64,000 bases of DNA, taken from assembly GCF_022788635.1 (NCBI RefSeq), contig NZ_CP076024.1, forward strand, positions 310,001 to 374,000, in the 5' to 3' direction. The DNA comes from Methylobacter sp. S3L5C. GTDB taxonomy: Bacteria > Pseudomonadota > Gammaproteobacteria > Methylococcales > Methylomonadaceae. The notes under the pieces were generated by a model. It did no database searches and was not told the origin of the DNA. It saw only the letters and a list, made by a program, of their open reading frames with translations. The position numbers were made by a program, and so were the translations under genes. This document shows, piece by piece, positions 28,347-37,945 of the stretch (its first letter is position 1; every line of letters starts with the position of its first letter).

Positions 28347-29357
28347 TTATTTGGCGAAGCGTTTACGCAAATTTTTAAAACGTGTGACAATTTCATCTCG
28401 CATCATTTTTCTGCCTACGGCATGACGCGCGCCACTCATAAATCCTGCGACCTGATCACTTGAGCTTCGAATAGTCGAAAAGACAAGAGTACCCTTATTG
28501 GATACAGTGAAAGCCCCTGAGACGGCTTGAGCTGCATTATAGGAATGCCCCACAAAAAACTCGCGTCTTAAGATGGTCAGACTGGCAGGACTTCGTTCTA
28601 AAATACGGTGTTCCAGCACAAAAGTCGGACGATCTTGAACCTTTCTCTTAACCCAAAAAAAACCATGTTCAATATGTAATGATTGATTTTTAGGATACTC
28701 CAGGAAGCTTCGATAGACTCCGGGAGTATCTTCAGCCAACATCGTAGCAGCCTTGGTCATCGCGACTAAATCGTTTTTTGCACTGGCTTTGGTCCCGTTC
28801 CCCCTATCATAATCAGTAACACCATTAATACCTGACTTAAGATAAGCTTTTATTCGTCCAGCCAAAATATCACGATAAACTTTAGACAACCCTTTGGTTG
28901 TCGTTTGCCGGGATGCTCTCAGCTTGGCAATTTCTTTGGTAGACAGATTAAACGTGTTGCCTCCGGTAAAATTTTTCAACTGCTTAAGTTCGGCAACGTC
29001 CGCTGAGGTAAATTTTGCTTTAGCCAAACTGGCATCAATCTTAAGCGGATTAATACGCCCTGAAGCAATCACATTAACATCAGCGTCAAAGATCCGGGCA
29101 GACAGCACCAGGTCGGCAATTTTATAGGTATACATTGGCGCATAGATGGCAAATGATTGCGCCAGCATATTATCTGTCGTTTCAGGTAAATCGGCTGTTA
29201 TGATTTTTCCGGCCAACAGTTTTTTCTGATCCGCCTGTTTAAAGCCGAGACTGGTAGCAATAATTGAGAGTTCACCAAAATTGCCGGTGGCATATCCGCT
29301 AACTGAGACAAACAGCAATGCCAGAAAAATGCTGAAATTAAGAATAAGTACACGCAT
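28347..29357 (-). CDS. Exported protein of unknown function
   Basis: ATG 29357 gives 336 residues starting with a clear signal peptide (LILNFSIFLALLFVSVSGYA). The frame stays open upstream to 29531, but that extension looks random. After the signal come an Ala/Lys-rich helical part (about 25-190) and a beta-rich C-terminal half (GVYRSFLEYPKNQSLHIEHG, FVLEHRILERSPASLTILRR, TVSNKGTLVFSTIRSSSDQV). The last 30 residues are very basic. No family was recognised. No operon partner; it is divergent from a TonB-dependent receptor. Confidence 0.75.
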   Translation of the reverse strand: MRVLILNFSIFLALLFVSVSGYATGNFGELSIIATSLGFKQADQKKLLAGKIITADLPETTDNMLAQSFAIYAPMYTYKIADLVLSARIFDADVNVIASGRINPLKIDASLAKAKFTSADVAELKQLKNFTGGNTFNLSTKEIAKLRASRQTTTKGLSKVYRDILAGRIKAYLKSGINGVTDYDRGNGTKASAKNDLVAMTKAATMLAEDTPGVYRSFLEYPKNQSLHIEHGFFWVKRKVQDRPTFVLEHRILERSPASLTILRREFFVGHSYNAAQAVSGAFTVSNKGTLVFSTIRSSSDQVAGFMSGARHAVGRKMMRDEIVTRFKNLRKRFAK

Positions 29358-29658
29358 GAATAGAAACCGATAATTCAGATTAATAAAGTTGGCTTCTATA
29401 TATAGGTTAGTCGAATTACTGTCAACACAATTCAAACAACTAACCGCGCAAAGAATGCTGATTTTCTTTTGGTTATACTTGAATAAGGCACGCCAGAGCA
29501 TCAATAAATAGTCAGTATAACTTTTTGCCAAAAATCCCTAAAAACCGCAACAATTGCGACGCATGCTTAGGAATAATTCCTTTTCATAATGCGCATCTAG
29601 GCGTTTATTAATGATTTAGCTATTATGCTGCGATTTATAATAAAGTCTTGGATAAACG
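29358..29658. other. Divergent promoter region of the unknown exported protein and the TonB receptor
   Basis: This 301-bp region contains no gene. A GGAATAATTCC palindrome near 29570 and AT-rich DNA precede the receptor. No convincing Fur box or cobalamin riboswitch was seen. Confidence 0.4.
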
Positions 29659-31974
29659 ATGAAAAAGGTATTGTGTGGGATGCTTGGGCTAGTTAGCCTT
29701 TCAGCGATAGGTGCTGTGCAGGAAAAAGACAAACCGTTGGACTTGGGTATTATCGACATTGTCGGCGTTACCCCTTTACAAAATAGCGGCGTTGCTGCCC
29801 TAAAAATACCGGCAAATATTCAAACGGTATCTGCAAAGCAGCTGGAAGATAGCCAAAGCCTGTCATTGGCAGAATATATCAATCGTTATTTAGGTAGCGT
29901 TAGTATTAATGAAGCACAAAACAATCCGTTGCAACCGGATATTTATTACCGTGGCTTTGTTGCTTCACCGCTGCTGGGATTACCGCAAGGCTTATCAACC
30001 TATGTTAACGGTGTCCGCTTTAATGAACCGTTTGGTGACACGGTTAATTGGGATTTAATTCCCGAAGGAGCGATTGATACCATGGCTTTATTTCCAGGTT
30101 CTAATCCTGTATACGGTTTAAATACCTTGGGCGGTGCCATATCAATCAAAACCAAAACCGGATTTTCAGCTCCAGGGCATGAATTTGAGGCTTACGGCGG
30201 CTCTTGGGACAGACAATCGCAGGAACTAAGTAGCGGCTGGAATAATGGTACTTGGGGTTATTTTGTCGATCTGCATCATTTTGCAGAACAAGGCTGGCGG
30301 GACTTCTCACCCACCAAGGCCGATCAAGCATTCGGTACCTTGAGCTGGCGTGGCGACAAAGGCTCTTTGGATCTGACACTGGGCGGCAATGATAATAAAA
30401 TGAAGGGGAACGGTGCCGCGCCTATCCAGTTACAGGAACAAAACAGGGCCGCTGTATTTACTCATCCTGACCAAACCATCACCCGTATGTTCTTTTCTGA
30501 ATTGGCAGGCAGTTATGATGTGACGGATGCCATTGAAGTGAGCGGTAACGGCTATTTCAGGCAAAACCGGATTGGCACATTTAATGGCGATAACAGTGAC
30601 TATGAAGCCTGTTTAGCTGACCCGACATTGCTGTGTGAAAACCCCGGTATCAATGAGCAAATAGTTGAAGATACCAATGGTCACGATGTCGAGGCCGACG
30701 ATGCGGTCGAAGGTGCTACCAATAATTCCAGCCAAACCAATATGCGCAGTCGTGGCGGCACCTTGCAGACAGCGTTTGCCCAGGATTTATTCAAGCATGA
30801 AAATAATCTGACGGTCGGTACCAGTTATGATTATGCCGAAACCCATTTTAATTCAGATACCGAACTGGGCTCGCTAACCGATACCCGTGGCACCACGCAA
30901 AGCGGCATTTTTGTCGATGAATCCAAAGTACGCCTGCATACCGATACCTCGACAGTCGGCGTATTTTTGACTGACAGTTTTTCCATTACCAAAGATTTAA
31001 CGGCGACCGTTGCGGGTCGTTATAACTATATTCATGTCAACATGAACGATATGTATAAAAATGACCCTTCAAAGACATTAGACGGCTCGCACACCTTTGA
31101 GCGGCTTAATCCTTCCGGAGGCTTAACCTACCAAATTCTTGATAATCTAAATGTGTACGGCAGTTACAGCGAATCAGCGCGAGCGCCCTCACCGATGGAA
31201 TTAAGCTGTGCCAATCCGGATGCGCCTTGTAAATTACCTAATTCTTTTGTATCTGATCCACCCCTGGAACAAGTCGTCGCCAAAACTTGGGAAGGCGGCT
31301 TTAGAGGAGATTTAAACAAATTATTAGGTAAAGGTGACCTTAAATGGAATCTGGGGTATTTCCACACCATGAATAATGACGATATTATTTTTACTCGTTC
31401 CGGTGGCCTTACCAATCAAGGCTATTTCAGCAATGTAGGCAAAACCCAACGTTATGGGATAGAAGCTGGAACAATGGCCAGTTATCCGCAAGTATTCAGT
31501 CAGATTGATGACTGGCATTTTTCAACCAACTATACTTACCTAAACGCCCGATTTATGGATGGTTTTGATACTCAAGATCCATTAAATCATGACCAAATTG
31601 CCGGAGTTACCAAAGGCGACAGAATTCCCGGTATTCCTGAACATATCTATAAAGCGGCTATCAACGTTGATTTATGGAAAAAAGTATTATTGGGTTTTGA
31701 CGGCATTTACAGCGGCGATAAGTATTTTAGAGGTGATGAAGCCAACAATACCGCTCAATTAAGCGGTTACTGGGTTTTTAATAGTACCGCAGAATATAAA
31801 GTGACTAAAAATTTCGCAGTGTTTGGCAAGCTTAATAATGTCTTTGATACCCACTATAACTCTTTTGGTGTTTATGGAAATGCATCTGAAGTATTACCGG
31901 GATATAACGATGGCCGTTTTGTTTCATCCGGCGCTCCAAGAGCTGGCTGGATTGGTGTGCGTTTAATGATGTAA
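29659..31974 (+). CDS. TonB-dependent outer-membrane receptor
   Basis: This 771-residue receptor has a signal peptide (1-19) and a possible TonB box LGIIDIVGV. The plug domain follows (ALKIPANIQTVSAKQLEDSQ, VYGLNTLGGAISIKTKTGF), then a 22-strand-type barrel including YGSYSESARAPSPMELSCA and AGWIGVRLMM with the short C-terminal beta strand. It would import a siderophore, cobalamin or another scarce ligand across the outer membrane. The ligand is unknown; an extracellular loop holds several Cys (EACLADPTLLCENPG; SCANPDAPCK). It stands alone. Confidence 0.92.
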   Translation: MKKVLCGMLGLVSLSAIGAVQEKDKPLDLGIIDIVGVTPLQNSGVAALKIPANIQTVSAKQLEDSQSLSLAEYINRYLGSVSINEAQNNPLQPDIYYRGFVASPLLGLPQGLSTYVNGVRFNEPFGDTVNWDLIPEGAIDTMALFPGSNPVYGLNTLGGAISIKTKTGFSAPGHEFEAYGGSWDRQSQELSSGWNNGTWGYFVDLHHFAEQGWRDFSPTKADQAFGTLSWRGDKGSLDLTLGGNDNKMKGNGAAPIQLQEQNRAAVFTHPDQTITRMFFSELAGSYDVTDAIEVSGNGYFRQNRIGTFNGDNSDYEACLADPTLLCENPGINEQIVEDTNGHDVEADDAVEGATNNSSQTNMRSRGGTLQTAFAQDLFKHENNLTVGTSYDYAETHFNSDTELGSLTDTRGTTQSGIFVDESKVRLHTDTSTVGVFLTDSFSITKDLTATVAGRYNYIHVNMNDMYKNDPSKTLDGSHTFERLNPSGGLTYQILDNLNVYGSYSESARAPSPMELSCANPDAPCKLPNSFVSDPPLEQVVAKTWEGGFRGDLNKLLGKGDLKWNLGYFHTMNNDDIIFTRSGGLTNQGYFSNVGKTQRYGIEAGTMASYPQVFSQIDDWHFSTNYTYLNARFMDGFDTQDPLNHDQIAGVTKGDRIPGIPEHIYKAAINVDLWKKVLLGFDGIYSGDKYFRGDEANNTAQLSGYWVFNSTAEYKVTKNFAVFGKLNNVFDTHYNSFGVYGNASEVLPGYNDGRFVSSGAPRAGWIGVRLMM

Positions 31975-32041
31975 TTTAATTTAACAATCGGCGTTACGCA
32001 GATAATCAACTTTAGCGTGCTTACCGCGACGGGTAATGACA

Positions 32042-32063
32042 TTCCCAAGCCGGAACTTGGGAA
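32042..32063. repeat. Small hairpin TTCCCAAG/CTTGGGAA
   Basis: A perfect 8-bp inverted repeat with a 6-nt loop (CCGGAA) lies in the 190-bp convergent gap between the TonB receptor and the sua5-like gene. It lacks a T-run and resembles small dispersed genomic palindromes rather than a terminator. Confidence 0.4.
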
Positions 32064-32164
32064 CGAGCTCAACGGAATTAAGACGTGCCACTGCGTAACA
32101 TCAATCAACAATAGCGCAGATGCGCCTACACAGGATTATTTTTTTATTAACCTGCTGGTAATAC

Positions 32165-33160
32165 TTAACAGGCTGACGTGGCTTTGCCGATACGATCATT
32201 TATCGCCCGCCATGCTGCTGTTTCAGGTGGCTGCTCCACCAAAATAATATCCAACTGCAAACTATCCAGATCCCGTAATGAAGCGTATAAAGCCTGGGCG
32301 TAATCATCTGCTTGCTTGGGCATACGGATCAAACGGGTTAAGGTATTTTCTGCCGGCTTTAGACTATACGCCAGTATGCCCACTTTTTTATTCTGAAAAT
32401 TCAACGTCTGAATCATTTCCGGTAAGCGCTCCGTTGGGCACAGCAAAGCCACCGTTATCGGCGCATAGTGAACCGCCATCATGCCTGGTGCACGCTGCTC
32501 TGATGAATCGGTTTGCCCGGATTGGGTAGAAACAACGAGCATTTCGGTTTGTAAAACAGCTTCAATATCGAACTGAGTAATGTAGCCCGGTCGTAACAGT
32601 TTCGGCCGGGTTCCACTCAAATCAACAATGGTTGATTCCACTCCCACCTGACAAGCGCCGCCATCAAGAATAAGATCAACAGCATTCCCCAATTCTTCTT
32701 CAACATGCACGGCTTGTGTCGGGCTAATCCGGCAAAAACGGTTAGCTGACGGAGCGGCAATGCCACCACCAAATTCCCGTAACAAACTCAAGGCTACCGG
32801 ATGACCAGGTACACGCAAGCCAACAGTATCCTGACCACCGGTAACCACCGAGGAAACTTCAGGCTTTTTGTTCAATATCAATGCCAGAGGCCCGGGCCAG
32901 AATTGAGCCGCCAATTTTAGCGCGGAATCAGGCACTGACTGCGCCCAATCGTTTAGACTATCAGTACTGGCAATATGAACAATGAGCGGATGGTCGGCAG
33001 GTCGACCTTTAGCTTTAAAAATTCGCCGAACAGCATCAGGATTGGCAGCATCAGCCCCCAAACCATATACAGTCTCGGTTGGAAAAGCGACCAAGCGGCC
33101 CTGCTGCAATAACTTGACCGCATGTTCAATAGCGGCAGCATCTGCAAAAATAGGTTTCAT
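32165..33160 (-). CDS. tsaC: L-threonylcarbamoyladenylate synthase (Sua5/YrdC/YciO)
   Basis: This enzyme makes threonylcarbamoyl-AMP for t6A37 of ANN-decoding tRNAs. At 331 residues it is the long Sua5 form. The YrdC domain (about 1-205) has LLQQGRLVAFPTETVYGLGA, KAKGRPADHPLIVHI and ESTIVDLSG; the C-terminal Sua5 domain has APGMMAVHYAP and a Rossmann-like end. All expected motifs are present. sua5 would be an equally good symbol. Confidence 0.92.
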   Translation of the reverse strand: MKPIFADAAAIEHAVKLLQQGRLVAFPTETVYGLGADAANPDAVRRIFKAKGRPADHPLIVHIASTDSLNDWAQSVPDSALKLAAQFWPGPLALILNKKPEVSSVVTGGQDTVGLRVPGHPVALSLLREFGGGIAAPSANRFCRISPTQAVHVEEELGNAVDLILDGGACQVGVESTIVDLSGTRPKLLRPGYITQFDIEAVLQTEMLVVSTQSGQTDSSEQRAPGMMAVHYAPITVALLCPTERLPEMIQTLNFQNKKVGILAYSLKPAENTLTRLIRMPKQADDYAQALYASLRDLDSLQLDIILVEQPPETAAWRAINDRIGKATSAC

Positions 33161-33632
33161 GTTGCAATTCTTAAATTAGGTAACAGTAATAATCTTGATT
33201 TATACTTCATCAGCGCTCATCAAATCGTAAGATCTATGAGTGCAGTAAAATCAATAAAAGTAATATCCGGTTTTATTTTGGCCCGGTATTTGTCACTTTA
33301 CCATGATAAGATTTACCATGTAGTGCTTCGTTAACCTCGACCGACCCTGCTTGATTTCAATTCTGGAACTCTCAGTTCTGTCATACGCCACCAAACTCAA
33401 ATTTACAGATTGCCAATGCTTTTAAGCATGACACACAAAATTTATAACCATAACTCCCCAACATTTTCAAGCTGATCAATAAACTTTAAAATAGCGTATA
33501 AGTTAAGAACCCACTCTAAACAACTGCCATCCTGTTGCTATCTTTTGTTAAAAGCATAAACTCTGGACAAAACAGGTAAACACGGTAAAATTGGCTGTTA
33601 TTATAACGTTAACTTTACTGTAACATTCTTAG
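33161..33632. other. Intergenic divergent region
   Basis: This 472-bp stretch lies between the divergent sua5-like and aroQ genes. It shows repeated TACCATG words near 33300-33320 and AT-rich DNA before aroQ. No gene, riboswitch or clear promoter pair could be supported. Confidence 0.4.
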
Positions 33633-34079
33633 ATGGCAACTATTTCCGTTTTAAACGGCCCGAATTTAAATTTATTGGGTATTCGCGAGCCTGGGCATTA
33701 CGGAAACAAAACGCTTGCTGACATACGGCAGTCACTTGAAAAAAAAGCCGCCGAGTTAAACCATCAACTCGATTTCCATCAAAATAATGCCGAACATGAA
33801 ATTATTGAATTGATACATAAAGGTTACGAAAGCGGGGTCGATTTTATCATTATTAATCCGGCTGCGTTTACCCACACCAGTGTCGCCATAAGAGACGCCC
33901 TACTGGCAGCCAAAATCCCGTTTATCGAGGTTCATTTATCAAACGTCCACGCACGTGAACCTTTTAGAAAACATTCCTATTTTTCAGATATTGCCATCGG
34001 CGTCATCTGTGGATTAGGAGCTACTGGATACGAATTGGCCTTACAAGCCGCTCATCAGATATTAACCGAGAGACCATAA
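33633..34079 (+). CDS. aroQ: Type II 3-dehydroquinate dehydratase
   Basis: This is the dodecameric enzyme of the shikimate pathway (3-dehydroquinate to 3-dehydroshikimate); 148 residues. Motifs: [20 protein letters not shown] with the active-site Arg/Tyr loop, [17 protein letters not shown], and [17 protein letters not shown] with the catalytic His. Length is normal. It lies 3 bp before accB, a common gammaproteobacterial arrangement. Confidence 0.97.
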   Translation: MATISVLNGPNLNLLGIREPGHYGNKTLADIRQSLEKKAAELNHQLDFHQNNAEHEIIELIHKGYESGVDFIIINPAAFTHTSVAIRDALLAAKIPFIEVHLSNVHAREPFRKHSYFSDIAIGVICGLGATGYELALQAAHQILTERP

Positions 34080-34082
34080 GCA

Positions 34083-34517
34083 ATGGATATTAGAAAAATA
34101 AAAAAACTCATCGAAATTATCGAAGAATCTGACATCGCCGAACTGGAAATTAAAGAGGGTGAAGAGTCCATACGCATTAGCCGTTATTCTGCAGCTCCCA
34201 CACAGATAACTTATGCACCGACTCCTGCTATGCAAGCTGCGACAACAGTTACCGCTGCAGCGGCCGCCGAAGAAAAAATAACCGGCCATGTCGTTAAGTC
34301 ACCTATGGTAGGTACGTTTTATCGTTCAGCCTCCCCCGGCACTAAAGTTTTCGTAGAGATAGGTCAAGCCGTTTTGGCTGGCGATACGTTGTGTATTATT
34401 GAAGCAATGAAAATCCTTAATCAGATTGAAGCCGATAAAAGCGGTATTGTTACTCAAATTCTGGTTGAAAATGCTGAACCGGTCGAATATGGCCAACCTT
34501 TATTCATCATTGAATAA
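34083..34517 (+). CDS. accB: Biotin carboxyl carrier protein of acetyl-CoA carboxylase
   Basis: The protein has 144 residues. The N-terminal part is [20 protein letters not shown], then a Pro/Ala linker (about 37-63), then the biotinyl domain with [17 protein letters not shown] and the biotinylation site [12 protein letters not shown], with Lys110 as the acceptor. It forms acetyl-CoA carboxylase with AccC and AccAD; this is the first step of fatty acid synthesis. It is in one operon with aroQ and accC. Confidence 0.98.
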   Translation: MDIRKIKKLIEIIEESDIAELEIKEGEESIRISRYSAAPTQITYAPTPAMQAATTVTAAAAAEEKITGHVVKSPMVGTFYRSASPGTKVFVEIGQAVLAGDTLCIIEAMKILNQIEADKSGIVTQILVENAEPVEYGQPLFIIE

Positions 34518-34538
34518 CACGGGAAACGGGCGACAATC

Positions 34539-35882
34539 ATGTTTGACAAAATAGTCATCGCTAATCGTGGCGAAATCGCATTACGTATTTTACGCGCCTG
34601 TAGGGAATTAGGCGTTAAAGTGGTCGCTGTCCATTCTGAAGCAGACCGCGACCTTAAACATGTCCGACTGGCTGACGAATCGGTATGTATTGGTCCTGCA
34701 GCATCGGCTGACAGTTACTTAAATATTCCCGCCATTATCAGCGCAGCAGAAGTCACGGATGCAGAAGCTATTCATCCTGGCTATGGCTTCCTGTCTGAAA
34801 ATGCTGATTTTTCTGAAAAAGTAAAACAAAGCGGCTTTGTTTTTATTGGCCCGAATGCGGAAACCATCCGTATGATGGGAGACAAGATTTCTGCCAAAAA
34901 AGCGATGTTAGCTGCCGGAATTCCTTGCGTCCCGGGCAATAACGACCCCTTATCGGACGATGACAAGAAAAATCTCAGAATAGCCCGTGAAATTGGTTAT
35001 CCGGTTATTATTAAAGCGGCTGGCGGAGGCGGTGGTAGAGGCATGCGCACCGTTCATACAGAATCAGCACTGATCAACGCCATCACGCTAACCAAAGCCG
35101 AGGCAGGGAGCGCTTTCGGTAATCCGACGGTTTACATGGAAAAATTCCTGGAAGATCCTCGTCACATTGAGTTTCAAGTAATGGCCGATGCCTACGGCCA
35201 CGCCATCCATTTGGGTGAGCGCGACTGCTCCATGCAACGTCGCCATCAAAAAGTGGTTGAAGAAGCGCCCGCACCGGGCATTACAGAATTGCAGCGCAAA
35301 ACCATCGGTGAACGTTGTGCAAAAGCCTGTATTGATATTGGCTACCTGGGTGCCGGTACTTTTGAATTTTTATTTGAAAAAGGTGAATTCTTTTTCATTG
35401 AAATGAACACTCGCGTCCAGGTCGAACATCCCGTAACAGAAATGGTAACAGGCTTTGATATCGTTAAAGAGCAACTGCGCATCGCAGCAGGAGAACCACT
35501 CTCTATCACCCAAGATCAAGTCAAAATAACCGGCCATGCCATTGAGTGCCGTTTAAATGCCGAAGACCCCAGAACTTTTATGCCCTGCCCCGGCACCATT
35601 GATCAGTTTCACATGCCTGGCGGCCCCGGTATTCGTTGCGAGACACATATTTATAATGGTTATAAAGTACCACCTTATTATGATTCAATGATAGGCAAAT
35701 TGATTGCTCACGGTGATGACCGAAAAAGTGCCATTGCCCGCATGAATACGGCATTAAGTGAAATAATCATAGACGGCATTAAAACCAATATCCCGCTACA
35801 GCAAGATATTATCAATGATAGTGCTTTTGCTATTGGCGAACAAAACATCCATTATCTGGAAAAGAAACTGGGTATTCATTAA
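34539..35882 (+). CDS. accC: Biotin carboxylase subunit of acetyl-CoA carboxylase
   Basis: The enzyme carboxylates the AccB biotin with ATP and bicarbonate. It has 447 residues, the usual length. Motifs: [35 protein letters not shown], the glycine-rich ATP loop [32 protein letters not shown], and [17 protein letters not shown] with the catalytic Arg. It follows accB after 21 bp. Confidence 0.98.
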   Translation: MFDKIVIANRGEIALRILRACRELGVKVVAVHSEADRDLKHVRLADESVCIGPAASADSYLNIPAIISAAEVTDAEAIHPGYGFLSENADFSEKVKQSGFVFIGPNAETIRMMGDKISAKKAMLAAGIPCVPGNNDPLSDDDKKNLRIAREIGYPVIIKAAGGGGGRGMRTVHTESALINAITLTKAEAGSAFGNPTVYMEKFLEDPRHIEFQVMADAYGHAIHLGERDCSMQRRHQKVVEEAPAPGITELQRKTIGERCAKACIDIGYLGAGTFEFLFEKGEFFFIEMNTRVQVEHPVTEMVTGFDIVKEQLRIAAGEPLSITQDQVKITGHAIECRLNAEDPRTFMPCPGTIDQFHMPGGPGIRCETHIYNGYKVPPYYDSMIGKLIAHGDDRKSAIARMNTALSEIIIDGIKTNIPLQQDIINDSAFAIGEQNIHYLEKKLGIH

Positions 35883-36121
35883 GGCGAAACAACTTAAAAG
35901 CAATATCACCACGAAGGCACGAAGGACACGAAGAAAAAGCCAAAGGTAGGTAAGGTACGTATCGCGTACCTTCATTGGAATTGATATTTAAAATGGTACG
36001 CAATGCGTGCCTTACTCGACTTAAAGCATAGATATAGTTAGTGTCAGCCTTATCGAAATATTAGCTTTGTCGAGTTAAATCGTACACATGCCTAAACGCA
36101 AGCTTGGCAAACGTTTAAATT
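35883..36121. repeat. Repeat-rich spacer between accC and the accessory gene
   Basis: It contains CACGAAGGCACGAAGGACAC near 35911, a member of the CACGAA repeat family also seen at 44608-44667 and 45321-45345. It also holds a perfect hairpin AAGGTACG/CGTACCTT with a 5-nt loop (35951-35971), and a related GTACGCAATGCGTGCC sequence near 35996. No gene. Confidence 0.45.
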
Positions 36122-36916
36122 ATGAAAACAATCAAATCATCCTGTTCTATTACGTTTTTTTTATTGGCTTTAGCTTTTTCTGCATTTGGACAAACCAATG
36201 CAGAAATTGAACAAGAGCTTGTCGGGCATATCAAAAATATTAAAAAATGGTCGAGTTACGGAAGTGATTTCAATGAAGATTTGCTTGTAAAAGAAAACGA
36301 ACTTTTCAAGAAAAAACTATTGGGATATACAAAAATTGATTCAACGCTAAATTATCCATTCAGCGAATTAAATAGTTATTTGCATCTCACAACCTCTGAA
36401 GACGGGAAATTGCGCATATATTCCTGGGATACCGAAATAGGAGGAAGCGTGCACTTTTTTGATAAAATTTATCAGTTTCAAGATAAGGACGGCAAAGTTT
36501 ATTCAAAAAGCAACACTTTGCAAGAAGGCGACTCTGGCGCATTCATTTCCGATATTTTTGATCTTGACACCAAGAACGGAAAAATTTATCTGGCTCGTTT
36601 TACTTCAGTTTTGTCTGGTGCACTTTGTTATGAGTCAATAAATTTATTGGGAATCGAAGGCAATTCGCTGAACGACCAGATAAAATTAATCAAAACAAAA
36701 TCCGGCCTGACAAACTCACTTGGTTTTGAATATGATTTTGGCTCGGTTATGGATAGAAAAGAAAGGCCGATAAAACTTATTCTTTACGATAAAGAAACGA
36801 AAACAGTCAAAATACCTGTCGTCCTCAAGGATCAGAATTTTAATAACGGAGGAAAAGTTACCGATAAATTTATCAACTATAAATTTGACGGTACCTATTT
36901 TTTGAAGCAAAAATAA
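36122..36916 (+). CDS. Exported protein of unknown function, Bacteroidetes-like
   Basis: This 264-residue protein starts with a signal peptide (ITFFLLALAFSAFGQ) whose end is typical of Bacteroidetes exported proteins. The rest is soluble and beta-rich, high in Lys, Asn, Asp and Phe (LNSYLHLTTSEDGKLRIYSW, then DTEIGGSVHFFDKIYQF, IKLIKTKSGLTNSLGFEYDF). The reading frame is more AT-rich in look than its neighbours. It sits alone between accC and prmA, which are close in many gammaproteobacteria, and is flanked by repeats. Horizontal acquisition is likely; function is unknown. Confidence 0.72.
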   Translation: MKTIKSSCSITFFLLALAFSAFGQTNAEIEQELVGHIKNIKKWSSYGSDFNEDLLVKENELFKKKLLGYTKIDSTLNYPFSELNSYLHLTTSEDGKLRIYSWDTEIGGSVHFFDKIYQFQDKDGKVYSKSNTLQEGDSGAFISDIFDLDTKNGKIYLARFTSVLSGALCYESINLLGIEGNSLNDQIKLIKTKSGLTNSLGFEYDFGSVMDRKERPIKLILYDKETKTVKIPVVLKDQNFNNGGKVTDKFINYKFDGTYFLKQK

Positions 36917-37022
36917 ATACACAAGATTCATTCTGCTTGTAGCGTGACAGCTATCGTCTTGGTTGTAAATTAGTCGCCTAACCCAACCTATAAATCATCC
37001 TTTTAAATAAATCGTCTACATT

Positions 37023-37901
37023 ATGGCTTGGCATCAAATTTCTGTTATTACCACTGAAAACATTGCTCCACAACTTGCTGATTTTTTCAGTAATCTGGGT
37101 GCCGTATCCGTCACTTATATGGATGCTGAAGACGAACCGGTTTACGAACCGGCTATCGGCGAAACCAAGATATGGAGTAACACGCAAGTTATCGCGCTTT
37201 ATGAATTGGATACTGATCCTGAGCTAATAAAAACTGCCGTTTTTCAGCAGTTTAAACAGGGTAACTTACAAGACTGGCTGTACGAAGCCGTTGCCGATCA
37301 GGAATGGGAACGTGCCTGGATGGAATATTATAAACCCATGAAGTTTGCAGATAAACTCTGGGTCTGCCCAACCGATCAGGAACAAATTGAACCCGGCACG
37401 GTTTGTCTGACACTGGATCCAGGCCTTGCCTTTGGTACCGGCACGCATCCCACTACGGCATTGTGCCTGGCATGGCTGGCCAGTCATGACTTGGCAGGTA
37501 AGACAGTCATCGATTACGGCTGTGGTTCGGGCATACTGGCAGTTGCTGCGATATTAATGGATGCCAAAGTTGCCCATGCGGTAGATATTGATCCACAAGC
37601 CATTACTGCGACACAAAGTAATGCCTTAAAAAATAATGTTCAGGATAAGATCAACTGTTATTTACCTGAACAATTTACCCCTTTACAAGCGGATATTGTA
37701 TTGGCTAATATTCTGGCAAAACCGTTAATCGATATGTCAGAGCAGATTTGTGCTTTGCTTGTTTCCGGTGGCCAACTGGTATTATCGGGTATTTTGTACG
37801 AACAGGCCGAAGCCGTTATCAGTGCTTACCAACCCTACATAATCTTTAAGCCATTGGTACAGCAAGAAGACTGGATCAGACTGGACGGCATCAAACGTTA
37901 A
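37023..37901 (+). CDS. prmA: Ribosomal protein L11 methyltransferase
   Basis: PrmA trimethylates L11 using S-adenosylmethionine. It has 292 residues. The N-terminal substrate-binding domain begins MAWHQISVITTENIAPQLAD; the linker has EWERAWMEYYKPMKF; the methyltransferase domain has LDPGLAFGTGTHPTTALCL, VIDYGCGSGILAVAA and the NxxxxPL-type motif VLANILAKPLIDM. All are intact. In E. coli prmA directly precedes dusB-fis; here three genes lie between. Confidence 0.97.
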   Translation: MAWHQISVITTENIAPQLADFFSNLGAVSVTYMDAEDEPVYEPAIGETKIWSNTQVIALYELDTDPELIKTAVFQQFKQGNLQDWLYEAVADQEWERAWMEYYKPMKFADKLWVCPTDQEQIEPGTVCLTLDPGLAFGTGTHPTTALCLAWLASHDLAGKTVIDYGCGSGILAVAAILMDAKVAHAVDIDPQAITATQSNALKNNVQDKINCYLPEQFTPLQADIVLANILAKPLIDMSEQICALLVSGGQLVLSGILYEQAEAVISAYQPYIIFKPLVQQEDWIRLDGIKR

Positions 37902-37945
37902 TATATTACTCACATCAACCTTTACCCTAAAAACATCACATCACT

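Noticed and set aside
29560-29610. Fur-box-like sequence before the TonB receptor
   Set aside because: The match to the 19-bp Fur consensus is too poor to call.
32017-32247. 76-residue plus-strand reading frame between the TonB receptor and sua5
   Set aside because: It spans a palindrome and the 3' end of the convergent gene; no family resemblance.
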